Positions 47,324-57,124 of a stretch of DNA of 64,000 bases are shown piece after piece (positions within the stretch are counted from its first letter, which is position 1; each line of letters starts with the position of its first letter). The stretch spans positions 32,785 through 96,784 of the forward strand of contig NZ_BJXJ01000016.1 of the NCBI RefSeq assembly GCF_007990935.1, in the 5' to 3' direction. The notes below the pieces were generated by a model. That model saw only the letters and a program-made list of their open reading frames with translations, searched no databases and was not told the DNA's origin. This DNA is from Vibrio sagamiensis NBRC 104589 (GTDB lineage Bacteria; Pseudomonadota; Gammaproteobacteria; Enterobacterales; Vibrionaceae). Made by a program: the position numbers and the translations under genes.

Positions 47324-49429
47324 TCAAAGCGACTGTCTTCTTTTAGCCATTATGATAGGATCATTTTCGGCATCTTCTTCTACTACATAGAGTGCAATTT
47401 TAATAAACTCTTTATTAAAAAGAAAACTATCAAGTGAAACAATCATACTTTCACCATCATCGGACATTTGAAGAAATGGCATATAATATTGAGCCCGATC
47501 ATAAACTAAGACAAGGGACTCATCTCCATTCAATATTTCGATGCGATTTTTGTCATCAAAAAGCCCAATAGGGAGTTTGAACGTTATCATTTTTCCATTT
47601 TTCCCTATAGATGCACCATTGAGTTCATCTGGAAATATGTCTATATCTCCAAAGTTTTCAGAATAGTAGGTTAAAAAACTTAAGCTTATATCGTCATTTT
47701 CTGACGTAAAAAGCCCTAGATTTCCGTCACCCTTACTGTAACCTAAATACAAGGAGTTATATTCATTTATTAATTTGTCACTGTCATCCTCCCACTTCCA
47801 GCGTTGCGACAAATTCATATTACAAGTGGCAAGCTCAATAGCATTATTACCGTCTATACAGTAGCCCAAATTATTGATACTTGTATAACGACCTAACTTA
47901 TCGTAAATAAATGATTGAGATGTTTTATTTTCATCACAATCAGAAGAAACCAAATCATTACCTGAGTTGACTTCGATACAGCGATTATTAAAGCTTCCCA
48001 GTTGCAATTTTACTAATCTACCGCCAGTAAAAACAGGGTTATCCCAATTAACTGTAAATCCAACCTTTTTGTTGACTCGATTTTCAATATCATTTTCAAA
48101 ACCATGAAATGATTGATGACTTCCTAAAACATAGTAATGTTTATAAGCACCATGATATAGTGGCTTGATATTCACTGAGGTATCGATTGTAAAGTTTGTT
48201 TGGCCTGTTTCATTACTGCTTGCTACAAATATAACATCCATTTTAGGAACAAAATTAGCAAAACTAATAGGCTTTATCCGGCTTATATCAACTGGATATT
48301 GATCATGTAAAATGCTTTCTGTCGACCATTTTAATAGTGATTCTGAGGATTGGAACTGTTCTCGTAACCAAGTAAAACTTACATCTTGTGGACTATGAGT
48401 TGATCGAATAACTTGATAATCTTGGGTATCAAAAGTTAATGAGTTACTTTGTGTGTAGCTTCCATTTGCTTCCACCTTACCTTTAGGGCCGACTGAATCT
48501 ACTTCTCCACTGGTTTGTATTCCCAGCGTAAAACTCTCACGCTCTGTGATTGAATAGTTAGAGTTAATATTACTCCTTGGTGCTGCAACTAAAATCTGAG
48601 CTTTATCATTACTTGAATTAAACTCAAACTTGTAATCTTGTGCAATAGCATCTGTTGACCAGTTTTTAAACCAACCATCAAGGACAATACTATCGTTTGT
48701 CGTTTTAAAGTAGCTTAAGTTATCGTTAAGATGAATACCTGAACCAGTAGATTCGTCGTCGATAGTAATACGAACAATCTTGGCGTCTGGTGTCGTTGAA
48801 CCAGCACTTCCATAGGGTAATGAGCGCTCTAAAACAACTCTATAGATCAGTGAGATGTTTGGCTCATCGCAAAAAACCCGTTCTCCTTTCAGCCAAAGGT
48901 TAGAGATACGAAAAGTGCATTCCTTTTCTGTAATAGGCCGGTTAACAGCAAGATAAAAAGATAATTGAGGAATTGTAGTTTCATTAGCCGATTTTAAAGG
49001 CGTATCTCTTTTAGCCCTATGATTTAAACTATCTATCAGTTTATTTAACTCTAACTGCCCAGTATTTTCAATTGGTGTAAATAATAAATCTCCCTTATAT
49101 TGACTGATCATTAAAATATCAAATTCAAATGAAACGCCTAATCTATCTCTTAATTTTTCTTTTGCTTTATTTCGATCGATACTATTAAGAATGGAACCAA
49201 AATCAAAAATATAGTATTCCTCATTAGATAATACTGATTTCTTAATTTGATCAAGAATAGAAAAACTATCGACTTCATCTAACCATTTATTCGTATCAAT
49301 ATAAGTAACTTGCCTATTAGCTTGTATTGCACTTACCAGTTCGTACGATGATGTGTGTAATCCCTCATTGAAAGCATATAAATCAAAACAAGTAAAAAAA
49401 AATAACACTTTTATCAGAAATCTCTTCAT
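47324..49429 (-). CDS. hlyA: Pore-forming cytolysin of the Vibrio cholerae cytolysin (HlyA/VCC) family, novel C-terminus
   Basis: 701 residues. Signal peptide 1-19; pro-region to about 145, ending near a basic RAKRD (138-142) that may be the activation site; cytolysin domain about 155-470 with LPYGSAGSTTPDAK (204-217), DDESTGSGIHLND (224-236) and FKNWSTDAIAQDY (254-266), strongly like VCC; beta-trefoil lectin about 472-592 with NNRCIEV and SQRWKWE. VCC continues with a beta-prism lectin, but residues 593-701 here do not resemble it. VCC kills eukaryotic cells by forming heptameric pores. No hlyB-like or lipase gene is adjacent. A secreted 131-residue protein lies upstream on the same strand. 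Confidence 0.9.
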   Translation of the reverse strand: MKRFLIKVLFFFTCFDLYAFNEGLHTSSYELVSAIQANRQVTYIDTNKWLDEVDSFSILDQIKKSVLSNEEYYIFDFGSILNSIDRNKAKEKLRDRLGVSFEFDILMISQYKGDLLFTPIENTGQLELNKLIDSLNHRAKRDTPLKSANETTIPQLSFYLAVNRPITEKECTFRISNLWLKGERVFCDEPNISLIYRVVLERSLPYGSAGSTTPDAKIVRITIDDESTGSGIHLNDNLSYFKTTNDSIVLDGWFKNWSTDAIAQDYKFEFNSSNDKAQILVAAPRSNINSNYSITERESFTLGIQTSGEVDSVGPKGKVEANGSYTQSNSLTFDTQDYQVIRSTHSPQDVSFTWLREQFQSSESLLKWSTESILHDQYPVDISRIKPISFANFVPKMDVIFVASSNETGQTNFTIDTSVNIKPLYHGAYKHYYVLGSHQSFHGFENDIENRVNKKVGFTVNWDNPVFTGGRLVKLQLGSFNNRCIEVNSGNDLVSSDCDENKTSQSFIYDKLGRYTSINNLGYCIDGNNAIELATCNMNLSQRWKWEDDSDKLINEYNSLYLGYSKGDGNLGLFTSENDDISLSFLTYYSENFGDIDIFPDELNGASIGKNGKMITFKLPIGLFDDKNRIEILNGDESLVLVYDRAQYYMPFLQMSDDGESMIVSLDSFLFNKEFIKIALYVVEEDAENDPIIMAKRRQSL

Positions 49430-49713
49430 AACACCTTATAAAATCTCATTTATTATTAAAACACTATTATTCTAGAGTTTAGTTTCTCTAGCCTCTTGAA
49501 TTTTAATTTAATTTTCCATTAAAGCTTAAAGCACAAGTCGAATTTAATCATCAACAATTAAAAACAATCCTTTTGATAAATAAAATCATCAATATTATTG
49601 TTATTGTTATTGTTAATTTCTCATGTGCTTTGTGATATAAAATTAAATTTAAAAGATAATAACAGGCGGGGCACTAAAAATATTACTATAATCAAATTTA
49701 ACTAAATAACAGA

Positions 49714-50109
49714 CTAAAGACGATAATCATAATCTATAGTATAAAACCCTTCAGCAAAAAACACATTACCATCTTTCATCTTAACACGAAATATTTGCCA
49801 ATCGCTGATACGGTTCCTTGCAGGCTGCGCAACCATACCTTTCTCATTGCATCGATTTTGGAGAGTTCGGTAAAGATCGTGATCAATATCAAAATATCGA
49901 AAGCTAGAAAACGGAGGTAAATTAGGGTTAGGGTCGAATACATATCGTCCCCACTCTCCTTCTACACTAGTATATTTACCGTCATCTTCATAAAGCCAGT
50001 CCCATTGGTTACCATCAACTGTGGCGCAAAATACGTACGTTGTATCAGCCAACGCTCCAAATGAACAACTGATAATAATAACGCCCAAAAGTAAAACTTT
50101 CTTAAACAT
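49714..50109 (-). CDS. Small secreted protein, unknown function
   Basis: 131 residues from the ATG at 50109 (an in-frame codon at 50130 is less likely because the signal peptide starts at MFKKVLLLG). Signal peptide of about 21 residues ending GALA. The mature protein has two cysteines and many aromatic residues (WDWLYED, FRYFDIDHDLYR, NVFFAEGFYTIDYDYRL) and is beta-rich. No family recognised. It lies 284 bases upstream of the cytolysin gene on the same strand. Confidence 0.6.
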   Translation of the reverse strand: MFKKVLLLGVIIISCSFGALADTTYVFCATVDGNQWDWLYEDDGKYTSVEGEWGRYVFDPNPNLPPFSSFRYFDIDHDLYRTLQNRCNEKGMVAQPARNRISDWQIFRVKMKDGNVFFAEGFYTIDYDYRL

Positions 50110-50593
50110 AATTAAATCCAATTTTATCAATGACTTAAAACCAAACCAAGTGTAGGGTACCGAGATAAAAGCGGCAAAAAGTAAACCAAGGAACGTGATA
50201 AGAATCTAAAAATCACAAGTAAAGAATAAAATATATAATAGGGTATTATAAATACATGCTATCTTCTCTCTTTTATACATAGCTGTAATTACCGTATCAT
50301 CCCTTATAAAACTCATGGAAAAATAATAAACTTGCCGATAATGATAATAAGGTGTTTATTTCATTTTTTAAATCATGATGTTGTAGCTTAATGTTACTGA
50401 AGCTCTATATTTAGAGTATTAACTTCAATATTTCATAGGTTATAGTAAGGTACTCGATGTATTATGGAATTTTCACTTATCATTAAAAAAGGCGGCCAAA
50501 TAGCCACCTTATTCAATCATTATTTATTATGATAAGTTGTATTTAATGTTCAAAGATATAGCTTAAATGGAACATTTTTATAAGAAATTTTAA
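50110..50593. other. Intergenic region with a minus-strand terminator
   Basis: No gene supported. A terminator for the small genes upstream is at 50484-50512; the promoter of the secreted protein gene at 49714 should be near 50110-50250. Confidence 0.5.
50484..50512 (-). terminator. Terminator of the two-gene small-protein operon
   Basis: On the minus strand AAGGTGGC pairs with GCCGCCTT (one mismatch), followed by TTTTTAATG. It lies about 85 bases past the stop at 50594. Confidence 0.75.
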
Positions 50594-50794
50594 TTAGTTG
50601 GCGTTGATAAATCGTTCGGCGTTAGCAAATAGGCTATCACACTTTTTTTTCTGCTTAGCGTATTCTGGAGCATCTTCATTCATAGAATCAAGCACTTCTT
50701 TGGCGCTGTTGTAGTCAGCGACCATTAAAGAAAACCTCTCTTCAAAATTACTTTTCCGACTTTTATTACTTGATTTTCTTCCTAGTTTTCTCAT
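50594..50794 (-). CDS. Small basic protein, unknown function
   Basis: 66 residues from the ATG at 50794, with GGGAG 10 bases upstream (a GTG at 50812 would add six residues). Ser/Lys/Arg-rich N-terminus (LGRKSSNKSRKSNFEERF), then an Asp/Glu-rich helical part. It begins 5 bases after the stop of another small gene and both share a terminator, so they form a tiny operon. No family recognised. Confidence 0.5.
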   Translation of the reverse strand: MRKLGRKSSNKSRKSNFEERFSLMVADYNSAKEVLDSMNEDAPEYAKQKKKCDSLFANAERFINAN

Positions 50795-50799
50795 TTGGT

Positions 50800-50946
50800 T
50801 TACAACTCCCACAACTTTTTCTGTTCTCGTTCCAATAACATATTCTCGATTTTCTTTCTTATCTCATGAATATCTTTTCTACGCTCTTCACTCTCATGAC
50901 GATTGATGTTTTCTGATTCAGATTTAGGGCCAGATTTTCTTTTCAT
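50800..50946 (-). CDS. Small highly charged protein, unknown function
   Basis: 48 residues, ATG at 50946 with GGAG 8 bases upstream. The product is almost entirely charged: a Lys/Arg/Glu helix with EERRKDIHEIRKK and LEREQKKLWEL. It is directly upstream of the 66-residue gene. Too short for most gene finders, but the ribosome site and the coupling support it. Confidence 0.5.
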   Translation of the reverse strand: MKRKSGPKSESENINRHESEERRKDIHEIRKKIENMLLEREQKKLWEL

Positions 50947-51453
50947 AGATTGTACTCCTCAACCTACAAGACATAACTGTTTTATAATAACATATCTTGT
51001 AAATTTGTTATTTCTCCTACATTTTTAATCTTAAAGATTCAATGCAGGTATTACATACTCTAGGGAGAAAATAACCTTATATAACATCATTTTCTAGCTA
51101 ACTAATGCAAGCTGACTAGAGGTATTAACTTTGATAAAGTAATATTTACTTGATATTCAGATTTAGAAAAAGCAACTAAATAAGGAATAAAGAAAAAGGT
51201 ATCACAAGGTAAATATGACGAATAAATTCGAAAGAAAACTGAGAAACTCTTGGACTAAATAATTTATCAAAAGCTCATTGCGTAAGCTGCCCCACTATAC
51301 ACGGTATGAGGAAAATAGATATACATTTCTTCCCTTTATTTTGCTTTTCACTACAAATCAGCAACTTAGAACAAGGCCTAAATACGTCAATTTAGCGTTT
51401 GAGCACACATTGTTAATACTCAAGACAAAAATTATATTTTTATAGTTAAAATA
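50947..51453. other. Gene-free stretch
   Basis: About 500 AT-rich bases with stops in all frames; I see no gene, repeat or strong hairpin. The promoter of the small-protein operon should lie close to 50950-51020. Confidence 0.45.
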
Positions 51454-51678
51454 TTGCGCCTTGTTATCTTCCTTTTGGTATCTATTAACCTAATTGGCGT
51501 ATCTAAAAATTTATGGAACAATAGAAATATAAAGGCTTGGCGATGTTATCGGAGTCTATGCAAAGATAATGTTGTGCTATTAAATTTTAGTGACACAATC
51601 CAAAAATTAGCTTCAAGTAAAGGTGTGCATATATACGAAAATTTATACCCTGTTTTGGTTGAGTGCTCATATAAATAA
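51454..51678 (+). CDS. Doubtful small ORF with N-terminal hydrophobic segment
   Basis: 74 codons from a TTG; no ribosome-binding site is evident. The first 18 residues are hydrophobic, like a signal anchor, and the rest contains three cysteines. An opposite-strand ORF of 60 codons overlaps it. It could be a real lineage-specific gene, a remnant, or chance. Confidence 0.25.
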   Translation: MRLVIFLLVSINLIGVSKNLWNNRNIKAWRCYRSLCKDNVVLLNFSDTIQKLASSKGVHIYENLYPVLVECSYK

Positions 51679-51839
51679 AAACTTAAAATCCAAAAATCAA
51701 GATTGTTTTTTTCATTAAAGTTTTGCATAATTTCAAATAGCGTTTAAAGTGAAAAATTCCATGTTTTCAATATTACACAACAAGCATGAATCTTTAATCA
51801 TACAATTATAAACCACTATTTATTTGATGGAGTTAAATA

Positions 51840-52088
51840 ATGAACGATATGTGGGCCAATTTCTTTCCATACTTTGCAGGAGCTTTTAAGCTTATTATAT
51901 TAGGTATTGGTGGCTACTTAGCTATAAAGTGGCATTTTGATGAAGATAAAAGAGTCAGAGCAGAAGAAGGGGCAGAGTTTAATAAGCCAACCTTTAAGAA
52001 GAAAATCGCTATGATGGGACTCTTTACTATTCTGGTTACCGTCCTCGTCGTAGTCGTCGTTTATGCTACTGACTGGTTACTTTATTAG
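51840..52088 (+). CDS. Small two-helix membrane protein
   Basis: 82 residues; GGAG lies 8 bases before the ATG. Two membrane segments (about 9-28 and 57-79) flank a charged cytoplasmic-type loop, WHFDEDKRVRAEEGAEF. Family not recognised. Stand-alone plus-strand gene. Confidence 0.6.
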   Translation: MNDMWANFFPYFAGAFKLIILGIGGYLAIKWHFDEDKRVRAEEGAEFNKPTFKKKIAMMGLFTILVTVLVVVVVYATDWLLY

Positions 52089-52266
52089 TTTAAGAATTGG
52101 CGATTTTTAGGGTTTCTATTGATCTCAGCTCAAAGCTCTCCATCTTTTCTACAAAGCACTTGAAGTGTGTAATGATACTCACTATCTGGGTAGTGCTATG
52201 CTTTGAGCTTGATAAAGTTAAAGATGTTCAGTGGGCATTTGCATACATTACATCACTAAAATCGAT

Positions 52267-52563
52267 TTAAATAAACTTAACTCGTTCATCTAGGCATTCA
52301 TTTGAAGCCATTTCAAACTCACGACATATCCAAGGACGTCTGTCATAAATGGTGCACATTAAACTATCGCGATCTAACGCTGCACACCATCCATCATGTA
52401 AACGTAGCATTGTCTCACCACCATACTGATCCCGTTTAATAAACTGTTCTGGTACTCCGGTATCAGAAATTATCATAACTTCCAGACGACAACAGCATGC
52501 TTTACAGTTTGAGCAAGATATGTCTGAGGAGAGGTTGGGCACGGTAATAATAGGTATATTCAT
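52267..52563 (-). CDS. YkgJ-family cysteine-cluster protein
   Basis: 98 residues with the zinc- or iron-cluster-type cysteines of the YkgJ/CxxCxxCC family: SCSNCKACCC near residues 16-25, WCAALD and CTIYDRRPWICREF. Proteins of this family are thought to bind a metal through these cysteines; the role is unknown. Single gene with its own upstream region. Confidence 0.8.
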   Translation of the reverse strand: MNIPIITVPNLSSDISCSNCKACCCRLEVMIISDTGVPEQFIKRDQYGGETMLRLHDGWCAALDRDSLMCTIYDRRPWICREFEMASNECLDERVKFI

Positions 52564-52841
52564 AAATACTTAAGTTTAGTAAATCCCGTATGATACCCTA
52601 AAATCGGTAGGTTGAGGAAAATTATGGAGCAAAGAATACTCACAATCTACACAGTCAAAATTTCTTACTTTATATGAAATAAAACCTATTTTTCGCACTC
52701 ATACTCTAACAAAAAACACAAATAAAAATTTTGATAGCTTTGATTTATAAATCATCCAGCTCGATTTGAGCTGGATAATCATAGACAATAGATAGAATCC
52801 GGAATTAAGTATAAGTTATTTTTATAAATTATAAAAATAAC

Positions 52842-53252
52842 TTAGTTAATAAATATGACATTATTGGTGAATTTAACTTTAGTTGGAATTTTCTTTAATA
52901 ATTCTATATTTTCATCTGATATATGAATAAAGAAATTACCTGTTATGTTTTGTTTATCATTAGTTAATATGTGCTGTTCAAAGTGAAGTATACCGACTTC
53001 ATCACTGACCTTTAATTTGCATGTAACATCAATAGTATTGTTAATAAAATCACATTCTTCATGTATATCTACAGAAAAATGATGAACTTGATATGTTATC
53101 CCTTGTAAAGAATGAGTAAATATATCGATACCCATTTCATCTTGCATATATCTATACCTACAACACTCAAAGCATTTTATTATGGCAGAAGTATCAACTG
53201 AATTTAGATATAATCCTTTATTTTCTTTAATAAGGTACTTCATTGTATACAT
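52842..53252 (-). CDS. Protein of unknown function downstream of arginase
   Basis: 136 residues (an ATG at 53243 would give 133). Contains three nearby cysteines (KCFECC), acidic stretches and a beta-strand-rich C-terminus. No family recognised. It starts 41 bases after the arginase stop on the same strand, so co-transcription is likely and it may modify or share the arginase role. Confidence 0.55.
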   Translation of the reverse strand: MYTMKYLIKENKGLYLNSVDTSAIIKCFECCRYRYMQDEMGIDIFTHSLQGITYQVHHFSVDIHEECDFINNTIDVTCKLKVSDEVGILHFEQHILTNDKQNITGNFFIHISDENIELLKKIPTKVKFTNNVIFIN

Positions 53253-53293
53253 TATAATATTTCCATATTGGGTATTATATAATAAACTATCAG

Positions 53294-54214
53294 TTAGATT
53301 ACTTCTGAAATCATTTTTGATATTGTTGTCGCAGTTTTATTGTATGAGTCAAGTAATGGATTTATTTCTACGACCTCTAAGATTTTTATTTTTTCGTTTT
53401 TACATAAAAGGCTTAACAATTTCTTAGTACTTTCTAATGACAAACCATTATCTACAGGTGTTCCTGTCCCTGGTACAATACTTTTATCTAGAGAATCAAT
53501 ATCGAATGAAATATAGATTAAGTCACAGTTATCTAATTTTCTTAGTATTAAATCGCATAATTTAGCACTATCTGTAGATTCAACAGTACTAACACTATAA
53601 TAAGATATCCCATGCTCTTTAATTATATCCCACTCAACTTTTTCTAAATCACGAATTCCAATATAAACTAAATTATCGTAGTTAATAGTTTTACGACAGA
53701 TATCTTTTGTTTCCTCCCATAAAGCTCTTGTTTCGTCATCAATATTATTTTGCATAAAAGCGATATGATCATCAGAAGCAGCAGCGGCAACAGGCATACC
53801 ATGTACATTACCGCTTGGGCTAGTATAAGGAGAATGTATATCTGCATGAGCATCTATCCAGATTGTGCCAATTGTCTTATTAGGATAAGCGGTTTGAAGA
53901 CCAGCCAATGTTCCACTTGCCGTACTGTGATCACCAGCAATAACTAATAATCGTGTATCGGGAGTATTTTCATAGTGATTTACAACAGCCTCAGAAATAT
54001 CTCGCAAACAGCTGTTGATATCTTTTAAATAATGAGCATCAGGTGTATTACTCTTTCTTATTTCTCTTATCGGCGTTTTTATCGTATCTACCACATTTAT
54101 TTGCTTATCAAACTGTGAAAAAAATGCTCTTCCAGCCATCGCTGAACCACTATGAGGACCTCCTAATTCACATTCTACAATGAGAGCATTTTCGAATTTA
54201 TTTTTAACTTCCAT
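53294..54214 (-). CDS. Arginase-family hydrolase (probable arginase)
   Basis: 306 residues from the ATG at 54214. An upstream in-frame ATG at 54229 is part of the ribosome-binding site ATGGAGGAAAGCGAC, so the later start is preferred. Ureohydrolase manganese-ligand motifs: GDHS (94-97, His96), DAHADIH (121-127) and SFDIDSLD near residue 230. The WIDAHADIH form and length fit arginase (arginine to ornithine and urea) better than agmatinase, but substrate choice is not certain. Nearby are a PLP lyase and an Lrp regulator, suggesting an amino-acid catabolism cluster. Confidence 0.82.
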   Translation of the reverse strand: MEVKNKFENALIVECELGGPHSGSAMAGRAFFSQFDKQINVVDTIKTPIREIRKSNTPDAHYLKDINSCLRDISEAVVNHYENTPDTRLLVIAGDHSTASGTLAGLQTAYPNKTIGTIWIDAHADIHSPYTSPSGNVHGMPVAAAASDDHIAFMQNNIDDETRALWEETKDICRKTINYDNLVYIGIRDLEKVEWDIIKEHGISYYSVSTVESTDSAKLCDLILRKLDNCDLIYISFDIDSLDKSIVPGTGTPVDNGLSLESTKKLLSLLCKNEKIKILEVVEINPLLDSYNKTATTISKMISEVI

Positions 54215-54834
54215 GTCGCTTTCCTCCATCTGCTAAGTATAATTTAGACAATAAATATCTTTTGGTTTATATATTTTTATAAAAACAGATTAATGACCTA
54301 TAAAAAGCAAGGCTAATTTAATCATACGAGTTGTTGTATTTTTAAGATATATCCAGATTTAAAGCTCCATTATTAATAGATAAATCAAAATATTATCCTT
54401 ATAACTTTCATAAGAATATTTTCAATTGAGTTTATAGCTTGTGTGATCAGCTATTATTTGAAAAATTCTTTTTAATAGTGCTCTATTATATACGACAATT
54501 CGCAGTTGTGAGAAATGTATTTATTTGTGCAATTTTTAACCCTTTACAAAAGAGGTATGGTTTAGCTAATCACACAGTATAATGAACTAATATTGCCATT
54601 AGCTTCAACAAACTTCAGGATTTTTAAATAAATATTAACAAGGTATGAATGAGTAAAGGATCTAACTTTAATATCAATCTTTACTCAGGTCTAATAGAGT
54701 CGGATTAAAAACATCATATAAATTAAGCCTAAGCGATTAATAAGTGAAACTCTGTATTTTATGTGTATACCTGTGAATGAGGTAGTCATAATGAATTGCT
54801 GGCTATGTCTAAATGATGCTTTTCAAAGCTATCT
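54215..54834. other. Gene-free stretch between arginase and the PLP lyase
   Basis: About 620 AT-rich bases with no supported gene. The arginase promoter should lie near 54230-54330. Confidence 0.5.
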
Positions 54835-55881
54835 TCATTGAGTCTCAGTAACAATGATTAATGGTCTAGCATTACTTGGAATAGTCGAAAACATTAGGCC
54901 AGCTAACCCAGCAGCCCCCGATGTTGTTGTGTTAATACCAAATTTACAAAGCATATTTTTAGCCTCTGTTGCTTGTTCATCTGTAATAGTAACAAAACGG
55001 TTTGCTCCGCTCTTAAGTATATCAAATGCTAAGATTGAAGGCTCTTTACAATCTAGCCTCCCCATATTTGAAACTGCCCCTTTTACAGAAGTTATGACGC
55101 CATTTTTAACACTCTGTTGTAAGCAATTTGCCCATTCGGGTTCAACCACCATAATTTCAGGTTGTACAGGCCATTTGTCTCGTATATGTTGTGTTATAGC
55201 CGCTGCCATACCTCCCACGCCAGCTTGTAAAATAACGTGTGTCGGCCATTGAGTTAATCGTTTAAACTCGTCTAACATTTCCTGAGCCAGTACCGAATAC
55301 CCCTGCATGACTAAAGAAGGATAATAAGTTTCACCGACCCATGATGAATCTGTAATAAGACTGACTTTATCGACTTGTGAGCGAGACAAAGCGTTACTCA
55401 TTGATTCCTCATAGGTCATTCCCGCACGAATTACTTTCGCTCCTACTTGCTGCAAACGCTTTTCAAATACACTAGGAACATGCTCAGAGATGAATACTTC
55501 GCACTTCAATCCGAGAATAGTTGCTCCTTTTGCGACGGAAAGACCGTGATTTCCTGCTGACGCACAGCAAATGATTTCTTCTTTCAAATAATCATGACTT
55601 AGCTGTATTACCTCTTTTGGGCTGGGATTCCTTTTCAAAATCCGTCCCAGTTTTTCTTCAGCCAGTGAAAAAACGGCATACGCTCCTCCAAGAGCCTTGA
55701 AAGAACCGAGGCCCATTCTATTAGTTTCATTTTTGATAAATAAAGTTGAGCTGCCTATGGCCTCACTAAGAGAAGCAAGTTCAATCAATGGAGTTGGCTC
55801 ATAATCTGTACAGTTTGTCAGCCATAACAGTGGCTTCATTGGACACGATATGTTTCTATAATCTACGGTTAGCTTACTCAT
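54835..55881 (-). CDS. dpaL: Diaminopropionate ammonia-lyase-like PLP enzyme
   Basis: 348 residues, fold-type II PLP family. The PLP lysine is Lys62 in GSFKALGGAYAV; the phosphate-facing loop is SAGNHG (108-113). FIKNETNRMGLGSFKALGG resembles diaminopropionate ammonia-lyase (YgeX/DpaL) more than threonine dehydratase, though it is shorter than YgeX (about 398). The likely reaction is release of ammonia from 2,3-diaminopropionate or a related hydroxy/amino acid to give pyruvate. It is divergent from an Lrp-type regulator 152 bases away. Confidence 0.7.
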   Translation of the reverse strand: MSKLTVDYRNISCPMKPLLWLTNCTDYEPTPLIELASLSEAIGSSTLFIKNETNRMGLGSFKALGGAYAVFSLAEEKLGRILKRNPSPKEVIQLSHDYLKEEIICCASAGNHGLSVAKGATILGLKCEVFISEHVPSVFEKRLQQVGAKVIRAGMTYEESMSNALSRSQVDKVSLITDSSWVGETYYPSLVMQGYSVLAQEMLDEFKRLTQWPTHVILQAGVGGMAAAITQHIRDKWPVQPEIMVVEPEWANCLQQSVKNGVITSVKGAVSNMGRLDCKEPSILAFDILKSGANRFVTITDEQATEAKNMLCKFGINTTTSGAAGLAGLMFSTIPSNARPLIIVTETQ

Positions 55882-56033
55882 CTAAAATCCCATTTCTGAT
55901 GTAATTTTTTATAGCTTAACCTTTTTAAGTAACACCAATAGATCATTATTCTTTATATATTTGATATCTATACCTCAAAATCAAGCCAAAAGTGATAAGA
56001 TCATATAAATATACGCATAACCGAGGAAAAGTT

Positions 56034-56510
56034 ATGATAGAACTCGATAAAAATGATTTAGCAATACTCTCTATTCTTCAGGAAAATTGCCGTTCATCTC
56101 TCGATCTGATTGCCGATGAAGTAGGCTTATCAATAGTTACTGTACAAAGGCGTATAAAACGTTTAAGAGATAGTGGAGTCATTTTGCGAGATGTATCTGT
56201 TCTTGACCCAGATAAACTGGGATGGAAAATGACCTTTCTAGTTTTAGTCGAAATGAATAGAGAACGTTCCGATATGCTAGATAAATTTCGTAAAAGAATG
56301 ATTAATGAACCACAAGTACAGCAGTGTTACTACATTACTGGAGAGGCCGACTTTGCCTTGATTTGCTTGGCGAAAGATATGGAGGACTTCGAGTTATTAA
56401 CTCATAAACTATTTTTCGATGATCCAAATATCAGGAGGTTCAAAACTAATGTAGTGATGAGACGTAATAAGGTTGGGCTGGATGTAATGATTGAACCAAG
56501 GGCATTATAG
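56034..56510 (+). CDS. Lrp/AsnC-family transcriptional regulator
   Basis: 158 residues from the ATG at 56034, with GAGGAAAAG upstream. The N-terminal HTH DLAILSILQENCRSSLDLIADEVGLSIVTVQRRIKRL is canonical, followed by a RAM/AsnC ligand domain with VQQCYYITGEADFALI. It probably senses an amino acid and controls the divergent PLP lyase gene, perhaps also arginase. Confidence 0.88.
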   Translation: MIELDKNDLAILSILQENCRSSLDLIADEVGLSIVTVQRRIKRLRDSGVILRDVSVLDPDKLGWKMTFLVLVEMNRERSDMLDKFRKRMINEPQVQQCYYITGEADFALICLAKDMEDFELLTHKLFFDDPNIRRFKTNVVMRRNKVGLDVMIEPRAL

Positions 56511-56596
56511 AAATGTGGGATTTGGCCTGCTGTGAATTCTGGTGCCAATATCACAGCTCAAACAAGTATCGATTGCACTCTTCCACTGCACTAAGT

Positions 56597-56890
56597 TTAC
56601 TTCCAGACTAACTCAAAAAATTCAGTAATCACATGAGAGTCATTAATATGATCGAGGTGCCAAGAAGATAAATGAGGTTCATAAAACTTTGTATGCGCCT
56701 CTCTCCAATATTCAAGACTCAAATCGCCCTCTCTTTCTGCTATAACAATATACTCTGGAACATCCAAAAACTTGTGAATTTCAGTTTTAACCGTCTTGAG
56801 TATTAACCTAGGCTCACTATTGCTATCAAGAACTATCCAATAATTACCAACTGAGTATTCTATGAAATAAACAGCTATTGATTGCCTCAT
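56597..56890 (-). CDS. Protein of unknown function
   Basis: 97 residues from the ATG at 56890 (a TTG at 56932 would add 14). Mixed alpha/beta composition, with VPEYIVIAEREGDLSLEYWREAH. No family recognised and no strong ribosome-binding site, so the start is uncertain. Confidence 0.4.
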   Translation of the reverse strand: MRQSIAVYFIEYSVGNYWIVLDSNSEPRLILKTVKTEIHKFLDVPEYIVIAEREGDLSLEYWREAHTKFYEPHLSSWHLDHINDSHVITEFFELVWK

Positions 56891-57099
56891 ATTGATTATG
56901 TTTTTGTCTGAAAGTTTACATAATGTAAGCAAGCTTCAGCTTAGTGCTAGCGAAAAATGAACTTCCTGAGTGCTCAAAATACCTCATACAGCTAGTAATG
57001 ATAATTTGTGCATTCAATTCACAGTCGATGTCTTTAAACGTAGAAGTCTGGTTTCGATCTGATAACTGCTGTCATTTAAGATCTATATCAGCTTGTGGC

Positions 57100-57122
57100 A
57101 AAGGTGCCCAAAGCACCTTTTT
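57100..57122 (+). terminator. Hairpin with T-run between convergent transcripts
   Basis: AAAGGTGC (57100-57107) pairs with GCACCTTT (57113-57120), T-run following on the plus strand. It lies a few bases beyond the stop of the minus-strand diguanylate cyclase gene and may serve it in reverse. Confidence 0.65.
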
Positions 57123-57124
57123 GT

